A DNA stretch of 27,986 bases, from contig CAKVCL010000037.1 of the NCBI GenBank assembly GCA_934725855.1, positions 1 to 27,986 of the forward strand, read 5' to 3'. Positions 1-7,649 of the stretch are shown piece by piece; positions within the stretch are counted from its first letter, which is position 1, and each line of letters begins with the position of its first letter. Both the position numbers and the translations under genes were made by a program. This DNA comes from an uncultured Cellulosilyticum sp. Lineage in GTDB: Bacteria > Bacillota > Clostridia > Lachnospirales > Cellulosilyticaceae. The notes under the pieces were generated by a model. The model searched no databases. It was not told the DNA's origin and worked only from the letters and a program-made list of their open reading frames with translations.

Positions 1-72
1 CAAAAATTAAGAAAATATGCTAGTTTCAATTCAAAGTCATTTTTTATTAAAATTGCTCTCAAGGCTGAATAG
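1..72 (+). CDS. C-terminal tail of a gene truncated by the window edge
   Basis: Frame 1 is open from base 1 and reads 23 codons ending in FFIKIALKAE before a TAG stop at 70-72. The composition, rich in Lys, Phe and Ile, looks like the end of a real protein rather than random reading. A strong plus-strand terminator follows about 70 bases later, which fits a gene ending here. The fragment is too short to name a family. Confidence 0.35.
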   Translation, partial: QKLRKYASFNSKSFFIKIALKAE

Positions 73-142
73 TAACATAATATGCTCCAAGTTTCCAGAA
101 AAAACTAGACTTTTTATTGGCATTATGTTAGAGTTATGTAGT

Positions 143-191
143 AAGTGCGGATATTTTTAATTTAAAAAATATCCGCACTTTTATTTTTATC
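143..191 (+). terminator. Rho-independent terminator
   Basis: There is a perfect 16-bp inverted repeat: left arm 143-158 (AAGTGCGGATATTTTT), right arm 165-180, six-base loop. On the plus strand it runs into a T-rich tail (TTTTATTTTT). It closes the transcript of the gene whose tail lies at 1-72 and insulates the SIMPL gene downstream. Confidence 0.85.
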
Positions 192-255
192 TATTTTAGA
201 ATTGTATTACTTTGCGCTACATGATATCATAAACCCAAAGGAGGTTTTGAATATT

Positions 256-1005
256 ATGAATAATTCAAAGGGTATTTTTATAGCATCCATTTTAGGTTTA
301 TGTGCTATCATTTGTACTTCCATATTATCCTTCAGTTTCTTAACTTATACTAAGACACGAAACACCTCTGGGGTGACTGCTACAGGTTCTGCTAGTTGCA
401 ATTTTGAATCTGACTTAATTGTATGGCGTGGTAGCTTCTCGGCTACTGGAGATACAAGTGCCGCTGCTTATGACACCATTAAAACGGATTCTGAGTTGAT
501 TAAAGAATATTTACTTAACAACAACGTTACGAATGAAGAAATTGTCTTCTCATCTGTTAATATCTGTCAAAACTTTTCTCCTATCTATAATGATAATGGG
601 GATTATGTGGGTGATATTGCTGCTGGTTACACTTTAAGCCAAGAAGTATCTATCACTTCAAATGACGTTGATAAAGTTGAAAAAATCTCTAGAGATATTT
701 CTGCACTTATTGAATCTGGGGTTGAATTTACCTCTAATTCACCTGAATACTATTACACTAAGCTTGATGAATTAAAACTAGAGCTTATTGAGCGGGCAAC
801 TGATAATGCCAAACAACGTGTTGATATCATCATTGAAAATTCTGGTGCCACCAAGGGTGAACTCCTTAGCGCTAATTTAGGTGTTTTCCAAATTACAGCT
901 CAAAATTCTGCTTCTGAAGAATACAGCTATGGTGGAACCTTTAACACAAGTTCTCGCTTAAAAACAGCTACAATTACTGTAAACTTAAATTATTCATTGA
1001 AATAA
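256..1005 (+). CDS. SIMPL domain-containing (DUF541) membrane-anchored protein
   Basis: This is a 249-residue protein. The frame is open from a TTG at 202, but the ATG at 256 is preferred because AAAGGAGG (237-244) lies at the right spacing and the protein then starts with a classic signal anchor: MNNSK followed by a hydrophobic helix at about residues 6-30. The rest is extracytoplasmic and fits the SIMPL/DUF541 family: an N-terminal segment with TGSASCNF and LIVWRGSFS, a 'DVDKVEKISRDISALIESG' stretch, and an alanine-rich helix (RATDNAKQRVDIIIENSGA) followed by a terminal beta strand ending in TITVNLNYSLK. The family includes E. coli YggE and envelope-stress-related proteins, but its biochemical function is not settled. 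It appears monocistronic, with a terminator upstream and convergent genes downstream. Confidence 0.85.
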   Translation: MNNSKGIFIASILGLCAIICTSILSFSFLTYTKTRNTSGVTATGSASCNFESDLIVWRGSFSATGDTSAAAYDTIKTDSELIKEYLLNNNVTNEEIVFSSVNICQNFSPIYNDNGDYVGDIAAGYTLSQEVSITSNDVDKVEKISRDISALIESGVEFTSNSPEYYYTKLDELKLELIERATDNAKQRVDIIIENSGATKGELLSANLGVFQITAQNSASEEYSYGGTFNTSSRLKTATITVNLNYSLK

Positions 1006-1021
1006 TAAAGAGAAAATATCA

Positions 1022-1174
1022 TTAATATTTATAGATTCTATAAAACTCTCGAACCTGCTTTTCTAAACTCTTTAACGCTTCCTCTTCTTTATCTTGATCA
1101 CTTGAATATTTACTTAGTAAGAAAAAAATAGGTGCATAAAAAGCCATTGCCATGACTTTTGGAGCAGTCTTAAT
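1022..1174 (-). CDS. Possible small membrane protein with ATT start, or a remnant
   Basis: A minus-strand frame ends with TAA at 1022-1024. From the ATG at 1153 it gives 43 residues, MAMAFYAPIFFLLSKYSSDQ then an acidic/basic helix ending in REFYRIYKY. A TAA closes the frame upstream and no ATG, GTG or TTG lies near the strong AAAGGAG. The codon at the correct spacing (nine bases) is ATT at 1174, which would give about 50 residues with seven extra at the N-terminus (KTAPKV). It has one hydrophobic segment and a charged tail. I recognise no family. No minus-strand promoter is evident between it and the terminator at 1213-1252, so it depends on read-through from metQ or is the decayed end of a longer gene. 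Confidence 0.35.
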   Translation of the reverse strand: MKTAPKVMAMAFYAPIFFLLSKYSSDQDKEEEALKSLEKQVREFYRIYKY

Positions 1175-1212
1175 AAAAATTTTCTCCTTTTATCTCTTTT
1201 TTCCTTTCATTT

Positions 1213-1252
1213 AGCAAAAAACACCTGAATTTCCTTTCAGGTGTTTTTTGCT
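1213..1252. terminator. Bidirectional terminator after metQ
   Basis: There is a perfect 17-bp inverted repeat: left arm 1213-1229, right arm 1236-1252, loop TTTCCT. The stem holds A6/T6 runs around the core ACACCTGAA, so either strand gives a hairpin with a U-rich edge. It lies 39 bases beyond the metQ stop on the minus strand and is the natural end of the metNIQ transcript. Confidence 0.85.
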
Positions 1253-1290
1253 AACTCACTTCTCTATTAAATTTTATCCCTTTACAGTGC

Positions 1291-2118
1291 TTATTCTTCA
1301 TATGGAATAACAGCGCCATCAAAAGTTTCATTAATAAAATCTTTAATCTCATCTGATTTTAAGACCTCTACTAATGCTTTAACTCCCTCGTTATTCTCAT
1401 TACCTTCTTTTACTGCAATAATATTTACATAAGTTTTTGCGGCTTCTGAGTCTGATGCTTCATAAACTAAGGCATCTTTTCCTACAGAATAGCCTGCTTC
1501 AAGCGCATAGTTTCCATTTAGTACAACAAATGCATCTTCGCTAACAACTCTAGCAACTTGAGCACTTTCTAACTCATCAAACTTAATGTTATGTGGATTT
1601 TCTAAAATGTCATTAACCGTTGCTTCTAAGCCCACACCTTCTTTTAGTTTAATAATGCCATTATCTTGTAGTAATAATAATGCTCTTGCTTCATTGGTTG
1701 TATCATTTGGCACAGCAATACGATCTCCGTCTGCAATTTCATCTAATGATTTTTTAGTTCCTGGATAAATCCCAAATGGTTCATAATGAATCTTTCCTAC
1801 ACTAACAAGATGTGTTCCTTTTTCTTTATTAAAGCTGTCAAGATAAGGGACATGTTGAAAATAGTTAGCTGTATATTCTCCACTCTCTACGATTTCATTA
1901 GGCTGTACATAATCTTCAAACTCTGTAATTTGTAAATCATAGCCTTTTTCTTGTAAAATTGTTTTTGCCTTTTCTAGAATTTTTGCATGTGGCGTAGGAG
2001 ATGCTGCGATTTTAATCGTTTTACTATCTGCTGCTGCACCAGCTCCTTTTCCACATCCTGTTATTGCTCCTACTACTAATGCTGCTGTTAAAATAAATGA
2101 TAATGTATTTCTCTTCAT
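1291..2118 (-). CDS. metQ: Methionine ABC transporter substrate-binding lipoprotein MetQ
   Basis: This 275-residue NlpA/MetQ-family protein delivers methionine to the MetNI transporter. It has a lipoprotein signal peptide with the lipobox AITGC and the lipidated Cys at residue 22, so it is anchored on the outer face of the membrane. Family signatures include KIAASPTPHAKILE near residue 35, YTANYFQHVPYLDSFN near 85 and GDRIAVPNDTTNEARALLLL near 130. The length is normal. It starts at ATG 2118 after an AGAGGTAG ribosome site, seven bases after the end of metI. It is the last gene of metN-metI-metQ, before a strong terminator. Confidence 0.95.
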   Translation of the reverse strand: MKRNTLSFILTAALVVGAITGCGKGAGAAADSKTIKIAASPTPHAKILEKAKTILQEKGYDLQITEFEDYVQPNEIVESGEYTANYFQHVPYLDSFNKEKGTHLVSVGKIHYEPFGIYPGTKKSLDEIADGDRIAVPNDTTNEARALLLLQDNGIIKLKEGVGLEATVNDILENPHNIKFDELESAQVARVVSEDAFVVLNGNYALEAGYSVGKDALVYEASDSEAAKTYVNIIAVKEGNENNEGVKALVEVLKSDEIKDFINETFDGAVIPYEE

Positions 2119-2124
2119 AATATT

Positions 2125-2790
2125 CTACCTCTGCTTTCTTTTATTAATTTTTGCTGCAATCACCATTCCTGTTGATTGGAAAATTTGAACTAAAATAACT
2201 AATAAAATAACGGTAACTATCATAATGTCTGATTGATAACGATAATAGCCATAGCGAACAGCAATGTCACCAAGCCCCCCGCCTCCAATGGTACCTGCCA
2301 TTGCAGAGTAACCTAAAATCGTTCCAATGGCTATCGTCATGCCTGTTACTAACGACGTTCTTGCTTCTACTAAAAGGACCTTTGTGATGATACGCATGTT
2401 TCCAGCTCCCATGGATCTAGACGCTTCTATTACCCCTTGATCTACTTCCTTAATAGAAGATTCCACCATTCTAGCAATAAATGGAATGGCTGCTACGACT
2501 AGTGGCACAATGGTGGCTGTTGATCCTGTGCTTCTTCCCACCACAAATCTTGTAAAGGGAATCAGTAAAATGAGTAAAATTAAAAATGGTATACTTCGTG
2601 TAATGTTCACCACCACATCTAATACTTTATATACACTTTTGTTAGGGGTAATGCCATCCTGATCGGTTATGGCTAAGCAAACACCTAATGGCAGTCCAAA
2701 AACATACCCTACTATGGTTGAAATCAGTGTCATATATAATGTTTCACCAACTCCTTTAAGAATCATTTCATTAACTTCTGGTGTCCACAT
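2125..2790 (-). CDS. metI: Methionine ABC transporter permease MetI
   Basis: This 221-residue membrane permease is of the MetI/binding-protein-dependent transport type. It has about five hydrophobic segments (roughly residues 12-40, 55-80, 85-110, 145-170 and 185-212). The EAA-type cytoplasmic loop that contacts the ATPase is visible as EASRSMGAGNMRIITKVLL near residues 122-140. GTILGYSAMAGTIGGGGLG near 157-175 is typical of MetI. The start at ATG 2790 follows GAGGTGGT and lies inside the 3' end of metN, a 20-base overlap that implies translational coupling. With metN and metQ it forms a complete importer. Confidence 0.95.
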   Translation of the reverse strand: MWTPEVNEMILKGVGETLYMTLISTIVGYVFGLPLGVCLAITDQDGITPNKSVYKVLDVVVNITRSIPFLILLILLIPFTRFVVGRSTGSTATIVPLVVAAIPFIARMVESSIKEVDQGVIEASRSMGAGNMRIITKVLLVEARTSLVTGMTIAIGTILGYSAMAGTIGGGGLGDIAVRYGYYRYQSDIMIVTVILLVILVQIFQSTGMVIAAKINKRKQR

Positions 2791-3814
2791 TGTTTACCAC
2801 CTCCTCTATTTCAATGCCACGCTCCCTAATATAAGCTTTCATGGCATCTATCTGTGTACTCTCTTTTTGAAACTCTAATATCATCTCACCCTTAGCAATT
2901 CCTCCAATATTTTTGGTAGATGCTTTTAGGATGTTGACTGGCTCTTTAAAGGTTAATATCAAATTAGCAATGACTGGTTCAAACGCTGAGTTTTCTGAAA
3001 AAACGATTCTTATCTTCTCACCCTGCTCAATGGTTTGTGCAGTATGTATCAGGTCATCATCCTTATCTGATAAGGTATCTTTTCTTAATAATTCTTTGGC
3101 TACCTCTGACTTTGGATGTGCAAATACATCCGATACAGCTCCCGTTTCTACCACACATCCTTCCTTCATAATGGCTACATGAGAACAAATTTCTCTCACC
3201 ACTGACATTTGATGTGTGATAATGACAATCGTAATGCCAAATTTCTCATTGATACTTTTAAGTAATTCTAAAATGGAAGAGGTTGTCTGTGGGTCTAATG
3301 CACTCGTTGCCTCATCACAAAGCAATATTTTAGGTTTACAGGCTAATGCTCTAGCTATGGCTACACGTTGCTTTTGTCCTCCAGATAGTTGCGCTGGATA
3401 GGCTTTTACCTTATCCGACAAACCTACTAACTCTAATAACTCGGCTGCCCTTTTTCTTGCTTCCTTTTTACTTTTCTTTTGTATATAAAGTGGAAAACAA
3501 ATATTTTCCAAAACAGATTTCTGCATCAGTAAGTTAAAGTGTTGAAAAATCATTGCAATACTTTCTCTCTCTTTTTGAAGCTCCTGCTTCTTTAACGCTC
3601 CAAGATCTTTTCCTTCAATGAGAACCTTGCCCTCTGTAGGTTTTTCTAAGTAGTTCATACAACGAACCAAAGTAGATTTACCAGCCCCTGACATTCCAAT
3701 AATGCCATAGATATCCCCTTTTTCAATAGATAAATTGACATCCTTTAATGCTTGTACGGTTCGATCTTTAATCTGAAATGTCTTTTTCAAATTTTCAATT
3801 ACAATCTCAGCCAT
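2771..3814 (-). CDS. metN: Methionine ABC transporter ATP-binding protein MetN
   Basis: This 347-residue ATPase powers methionine uptake. The order is Walker A GMSGAGKST (residues 40-48), Q-loop FQHFNL (90-95), signature LSGGQKQR (143-150), Walker B ILLCDE (163-168), the ALDP D-loop and the switch His in ITHQ. Residues about 265-340 match the C-terminal NIL/ACT-like domain that senses cytoplasmic methionine and gives trans-inhibition in the family. It is the first gene of the operon. Two 17-bp operator-like sites resembling MET-boxes lie 92-152 bases upstream of the start. The ribosome site is AGGAG in the TTAGGAGAACCC-like leader before ATG 3814. Confidence 0.95.
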   Translation of the reverse strand: MAEIVIENLKKTFQIKDRTVQALKDVNLSIEKGDIYGIIGMSGAGKSTLVRCMNYLEKPTEGKVLIEGKDLGALKKQELQKERESIAMIFQHFNLLMQKSVLENICFPLYIQKKSKKEARKRAAELLELVGLSDKVKAYPAQLSGGQKQRVAIARALACKPKILLCDEATSALDPQTTSSILELLKSINEKFGITIVIITHQMSVVREICSHVAIMKEGCVVETGAVSDVFAHPKSEVAKELLRKDTLSDKDDDLIHTAQTIEQGEKIRIVFSENSAFEPVIANLILTFKEPVNILKASTKNIGGIAKGEMILEFQKESTQIDAMKAYIRERGIEIEEVVNNVDTRS

Positions 3815-3880
3815 TTGGGTTCTCCTTTCTTTTTTCTTGCTTTTGATAGTTCATATCTTACTATGAGGTTGTTATTTTGT

Positions 3881-3886
3881 ATAATA
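3881..3886 (-). promoter_or_regulatory. Probable -10 element of the metNIQ promoter
   Basis: The minus strand reads TATTAT here. The hexamer 17 bases upstream (3904-3909, TATAGC) is a poor -35 and is overlapped by the proximal MET-box-like site, as expected for a promoter that needs a LysR-type activator. No S-box riboswitch or T-box is visible in the leader. Confidence 0.4.
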
Positions 3887-3905
3887 CGCATATTTTATGA
3901 TGTGC

Positions 3906-3922
3906 TATAGTTAAAATCTATA
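3906..3922. promoter_or_regulatory. MET-box-like operator, proximal copy
   Basis: The sequence is TATAGTTAAAATCTATA. It has dyad arms TATAG/CTATA and matches the streptococcal MET-box consensus that I recall (TATAGTTTnAAACTATA) at all but two fixed positions. It overlaps the presumed -35 of metN. The regulator would be a LysR-type MetR/MtaR-like protein, which is not encoded in this window. Confidence 0.55.
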
Positions 3923-3949
3923 ACTAATCATCTTATAGAATATAGGTAC

Positions 3950-3966
3950 TACAGTTAAAAACTATA
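3950..3966. promoter_or_regulatory. MET-box-like operator, distal copy
   Basis: The sequence is TACAGTTAAAAACTATA, identical to the proximal copy at 15 of 17 bases and spaced 44 bases from it (about four helical turns). It departs from the recalled MET-box consensus at two fixed positions. The phased pair upstream of a methionine transporter supports a true operator. Confidence 0.55.
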
Positions 3967-3986
3967 TAGGATTATTTCTTGATAGT

Positions 3987-4035
3987 AAAAAGGCATTACA
4001 CTGTTAGCCAATGCCCAACAATGTAATGCCTTTTT
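3987..4035. terminator. Terminator after the ABC permease gene
   Basis: This is a 14-bp perfect stem, AAAAAGGCATTACA at 3987-4000 paired with 4022-4035, with a 21-base loop and T runs at both edges. It lies 30 bases downstream of the permease stop on the minus strand and separates the 4065-8286 operon from the metN control region. Confidence 0.8.
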
Positions 4036-4064
4036 TATAATATATTCGAATTTTTGTCATTACC

Positions 4065-6053
4065 CTATATGGCTTCCATACGAATCGATTCAATAACATT
4101 TTGCTCTTTCAGTTTATGAATAGTATAAAATGCAATAGACAAAATCAATAGGAAAACACTCATAACACTTACTAAAATGAGTCCCCAAGGTACTTCATAT
4201 CGAACTGGAAATAACTTACGAATAGATAAATTAATCATATAGGGTATGAAAATTCCAATTGGAATTCCCCAAACCATGGCTTTCATTGTACAAATAATAC
4301 TTTCGCTTAATAACATTTTTTGAATACCTTTCGTAGTCATTCCCACACTTTTTAAAACTGCAAATTCTCTTGCTCGCATTAATATATTGGTTGAAAGTGT
4401 ACTCATAACACTTACTAAACCTATAAGTAATAATAAAACTACAAATCCATACAATATTACTTCAGCAATAACAATTGCTATATTCAAAACTTTCACCATT
4501 GTATCTGTTCGGCTAATTCTTACAGTGAATCCTTCTTTCACATAAGAATCATCTGTATACGTTGGAAAAAACTCATCTGTAATTTTTCTTGCATAAGTTA
4601 TATAATCCTGCTCATTTGATGGCTTACTATACCAATCATAAAACCTAACATCTGCCTTAGGTACAACAATACACAAAGGTTTTACATTAACACCAAAAGC
4701 CTGCAAAGGAATGGACTCTTTTTGAAGGAATCCATCAATTGTTAACTGGTAGCTTTCACCATTAGCTTTTTGCAACTTGATTTCTGATAACGTTTTAGAA
4801 AAAGGAACAATCTCTTTTAAGTAGCCATTATCATTATACGAATAGTGATTCAAAAGAATGGTTCCCCCTACAGGAACACCTGCCATTTTGCAAAGCTTTT
4901 CGTAATTTTTTTCATCAAATACTACGATTTCAACGTCTAATTCGCATAACTCATTCTCTACACACTGAGTTTTTTCTCTCATATCTTCTGTTAAATGTTT
5001 TCCTTCTAATAATGTAAAGTAGGTGGCATTATCACGGCCAATCCCTAATATATCCTCGCCATACGCTTTAAGTTTCGTTGTAACCTTTTCGGCATTCTGG
5101 CTAGAAATAGGCTTAAGTGATGTTTCTTCAATTCTCCCCGTCGTTTCATTTATATTGCGCTTTCTGCTTGAACAATAATCTATCATAATCTCCTGAGTCT
5201 TAGGCATCATATACTCTTGTATTTTGCTCATCTGTTCTCTTAAACTTCCTGTACTTAATATTAGTATGATTCCAAGTGCTAATGAACGAATAGTTGCTTT
5301 ATAACTCTGTTTATTTCTAGATAAATTTCGGCCTGCTAGTATTCCCTCAAAGCCAAGTAACTTCTTTATCCATTTTCTATCTCTCACAAGCGTTTCTTCT
5401 ACCTTGATATCTCCCAATCCCCTAATGCATGAAAGTGCTGTGATTTTTCCTGCTTTTTTCGCTGGTTTATACCCAGAATATAGTACAGTTATAAATGAAA
5501 ATAATGCTGAACATATCAAGGTAAGTGGGGTTACCACAAAAGATAAAGAAAAACTAATAGGCCTCATAATAATGCTCTGTTGGAGCGTATTCATGTCCTC
5601 TACAAGTTTACCTGTGACTAATATACCAAGAAAACCTAATCCAATCCCTAGAATGAGCCCTATAGGTATTCCAATCATACTTAGCCAAAGGCTTTCCCAT
5701 ATAACAGTTTCCTTTATTTGTTTGGTCGTCGTCCCAACACATTTCATAATACCAAATTGTTTCATCTGCTTATTCGCACTGGTTTCAAATACATTCGATA
5801 TAACCGTTACTGACATAAAAAAGATAAGTAATCCAAAAATGACAGCTGGAACAAGTAGCAATAAACTATAAGCATTGCCGTATTCACCATAATCTTTTCC
5901 AATAAAATTAACTAACATAGCATTCCCACTAGAAACAAAGCAAGATACTGCTGTCAAAAGCGCCGTTGATAAAGCGATTGCCATTACCGTTCCTAATGTT
6001 CTATACCGATTCAGCTTAACCTCACTTAATGCTAATTTTGCTGTAATTTTCAT
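4065..6053 (-). CDS. FtsX-type ABC transporter permease
   Basis: This 662-residue membrane permease has two FtsX/MacB-type modules. Membrane segments lie at about residues 18-42, 64-88, 120-146, 166-194 and 252-270. A large extracellular region spans about 275-515, followed by segments near 525-560, 583-610 and 630-655. The coupling-helix motif FGIMKCVGTTTKQIKE (about 100-115) recurs in the second half as FAVLKSVGMTTKGIQK, showing the internal duplication. Its ATG overlaps the TGA of the ATPase gene (ATGA). With the upstream ATPase and two-component genes it resembles BceRS-BceAB-like or VncRS/Vex-like modules, which sense or remove antimicrobial peptides, but the topology (about eight segments, duplicated FtsX) is not classical BceB. 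The substrate cannot be read from the sequence. Confidence 0.85.
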   Translation of the reverse strand: MKITAKLALSEVKLNRYRTLGTVMAIALSTALLTAVSCFVSSGNAMLVNFIGKDYGEYGNAYSLLLLVPAVIFGLLIFFMSVTVISNVFETSANKQMKQFGIMKCVGTTTKQIKETVIWESLWLSMIGIPIGLILGIGLGFLGILVTGKLVEDMNTLQQSIIMRPISFSLSFVVTPLTLICSALFSFITVLYSGYKPAKKAGKITALSCIRGLGDIKVEETLVRDRKWIKKLLGFEGILAGRNLSRNKQSYKATIRSLALGIILILSTGSLREQMSKIQEYMMPKTQEIMIDYCSSRKRNINETTGRIEETSLKPISSQNAEKVTTKLKAYGEDILGIGRDNATYFTLLEGKHLTEDMREKTQCVENELCELDVEIVVFDEKNYEKLCKMAGVPVGGTILLNHYSYNDNGYLKEIVPFSKTLSEIKLQKANGESYQLTIDGFLQKESIPLQAFGVNVKPLCIVVPKADVRFYDWYSKPSNEQDYITYARKITDEFFPTYTDDSYVKEGFTVRISRTDTMVKVLNIAIVIAEVILYGFVVLLLLIGLVSVMSTLSTNILMRAREFAVLKSVGMTTKGIQKMLLSESIICTMKAMVWGIPIGIFIPYMINLSIRKLFPVRYEVPWGLILVSVMSVFLLILSIAFYTIHKLKEQNVIESIRMEAI

Positions 6054-6733
6054 GGCTTCATCACCTCATCACTTATAATCTTGCCATCACCGATGGTAAT
6101 AATCCGTTCTGCTTGCAAAGCTATTTTTTCATCATGGGTAATGAGTAAAATGGTTTGATTACACTTTTGATTAGTGTATTTTAACAGTTCAATAATCTCT
6201 TGACTGGTTTTACTATCTAGATTTCCTGTAGGTTCATCTGCCAGTATAAAAGCTGGGTTATTAATAAGTGCTCTTCCTATTGATACTCTCTGTTGTTGCC
6301 CACCTGACATTTGACTTGGAAGATGCTTGGCTCTTTTTTCAAGCTTTAAAATTTCCAATATATTATTTAACTTCTCCCTATTTTCTTTTCGATTATCTAA
6401 AAGCCATGGCAGCATTATATTTTCCTCTGCTGTGAGTGTTGGCATTAAATTATAAAATTGATAGACCATTCCAATGTTTCTTCTTCTAAATATAGCCATC
6501 TCACTTTCATTCATCTTGGCAATCTCTTTTCCATCAATCACAACAGAGCCAGAACTTGGTACATCAATTCCACCAATCAGATTCATAAGAGTTGATTTTC
6601 CTGAGCCTGATGCCCCAATAATGGCTACAAATTCACCCTTTTCTACCGAAAAAGAAACATGGTCTAAAGCAATCACTTCTGATTCCCCTTTTCCATATTT
6701 CTTTGTTAAGTCTTTCACTTGTAATACAGTCAT
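6050..6733 (-). CDS. ABC transporter ATP-binding protein (MacB/BceA type)
   Basis: This 227-residue ATPase is partner to the FtsX-type permease. It has Walker A GASGSGKST (residues 40-48), Q-loop YQFYNLMP, signature MSGGQQQR (142-149), Walker B FILADEPTGNLDS (162-174) and the switch His in ITHDE. The DEPTGNLDS form is typical of the LolD/MacB/BceA branch. The frame is open 13 codons further upstream to 6772, but ATG 6733 is chosen because AAAGGAG lies eight bases before it and the protein then aligns with the family. Its TGA overlaps the permease ATG, so the two are translationally coupled. Confidence 0.9.
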   Translation of the reverse strand: MTVLQVKDLTKKYGKGESEVIALDHVSFSVEKGEFVAIIGASGSGKSTLMNLIGGIDVPSSGSVVIDGKEIAKMNESEMAIFRRRNIGMVYQFYNLMPTLTAEENIMLPWLLDNRKENREKLNNILEILKLEKRAKHLPSQMSGGQQQRVSIGRALINNPAFILADEPTGNLDSKTSQEIIELLKYTNQKCNQTILLITHDEKIALQAERIITIGDGKIISDEVMKP

Positions 6734-6827
6734 CTGTTTTCTCCTTTGTCTTACTATTCTTAATATGAGCATAGCAAGCTAAAATGACTGTTTAGTGACT
6801 ATCTACTATTTTATTGTGACAATTTAT

Positions 6828-7649
6828 TCACTTAAAAAATTTAAGAATAAATGTAGCCCCTTTACCTTTTCCTCCAAAATCCACATCAATATCTCCGCTC
6901 TGTCCTTTCATTATGGACAAAGCTAGTGGCATTCCTATTCCAAAACCATTTTCACTTGTTGAATACTTAAATCTTTTAAACAATACTGCATATTGTTCTG
7001 TCTTTAATCCTTCACCACTATCTGTAATAGAAATCCACTCATATACAGGGTTTTCCCCACTATTAACTATGATTTTTCCACCCTTAGGCGAATATTCCAT
7101 AGCATTTTTAATAATATTGGTAAGTGCTTCTACTGTCCATCTCTCATCACAGTAAATTTCCAAATCATTTTCTATAAGGATAGATTGATCATTAACATCT
7201 AATAAAATTTCCACTGAGGAAAGGACAGATTGAACTAATTGAGACACTTTAACTTTTTTCTTAGAGAATTCTACCGTCATAGCGTCTAGTTTTGCCATCT
7301 TAAGTAATGCCCCAACTAGCCATTCCATTTTGGATAAAGAAAACTTGATACTTTGAATAAATTCAGCTTGTTTTTCTGGTTCTGCCTCTTCTAAAAGATC
7401 TGCCATAATTATCATCGAAGTAATAGGTGTTTTTAATTGATGAGATATATCTGCCATGTACTCAGAAAGTATATTTCTTTCTGCTTCAACCTGTGCTAGT
7501 TGCTCATTCTTTGTATGTATAAGTGCATAAATATCATTTTTTAATACACTTAAAGCGCCTTCTTTATTATCACGGATATCTATTTCTTGTCCATTTACAA
7601 AATCGGTTATTTGCTCTATTTCTTTCTTACTAATCCACACGATATCCAA
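6828..7649 (-). CDS. Sensor histidine kinase without membrane segments
   Basis: This is a 273-residue HisKA/HATPase_c protein. The phospho-accepting His is H70 in ISHQLKTP. The N-box lies at about 184-193 (TNIIKNAMEY), the G1 box is TDSGEG, the F-box is LFKRFKYS and the G2 box is GFGIGMPLALSI. A short coiled region (residues 30-65) precedes the dimerisation domain. No membrane helix or sensor domain is present, although most relatives of about 330-350 residues have two N-terminal helices. The only start codons are TTG at 7649 and a GTG three codons on, both inside the 3' end of the response regulator gene, with AAGGGG close by. It is therefore translated by coupling and may sense through the ABC transporter, as BceS-type kinases do (inference). 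Confidence 0.85.
   Translation of the reverse strand: MDIVWISKKEIEQITDFVNGQEIDIRDNKEGALSVLKNDIYALIHTKNEQLAQVEAERNILSEYMADISHQLKTPITSMIIMADLLEEAEPEKQAEFIQSIKFSLSKMEWLVGALLKMAKLDAMTVEFSKKKVKVSQLVQSVLSSVEILLDVNDQSILIENDLEIYCDERWTVEALTNIIKNAMEYSPKGGKIIVNSGENPVYEWISITDSGEGLKTEQYAVLFKRFKYSTSENGFGIGMPLALSIMKGQSGDIDVDFGGKGKGATFILKFFK

Noticed and set aside
202..255. N-terminal extension of the SIMPL protein from TTG 202
   Set aside because: The internal ATG 256 has a perfect ribosome site and gives a proper signal anchor; the extension contains that ribosome site.
3815..3986. S-box (SAM) riboswitch or T-box before metN
   Set aside because: The leader is short and AT-rich and shows neither the conserved S-box core nor a T-box sequence; the repeats are DNA operator-like.
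5404..5871. 155-codon plus-strand frame inside the FtsX permease
   Set aside because: It is the complementary reading of a well-conserved permease gene, with no ribosome site or recognisable domain.
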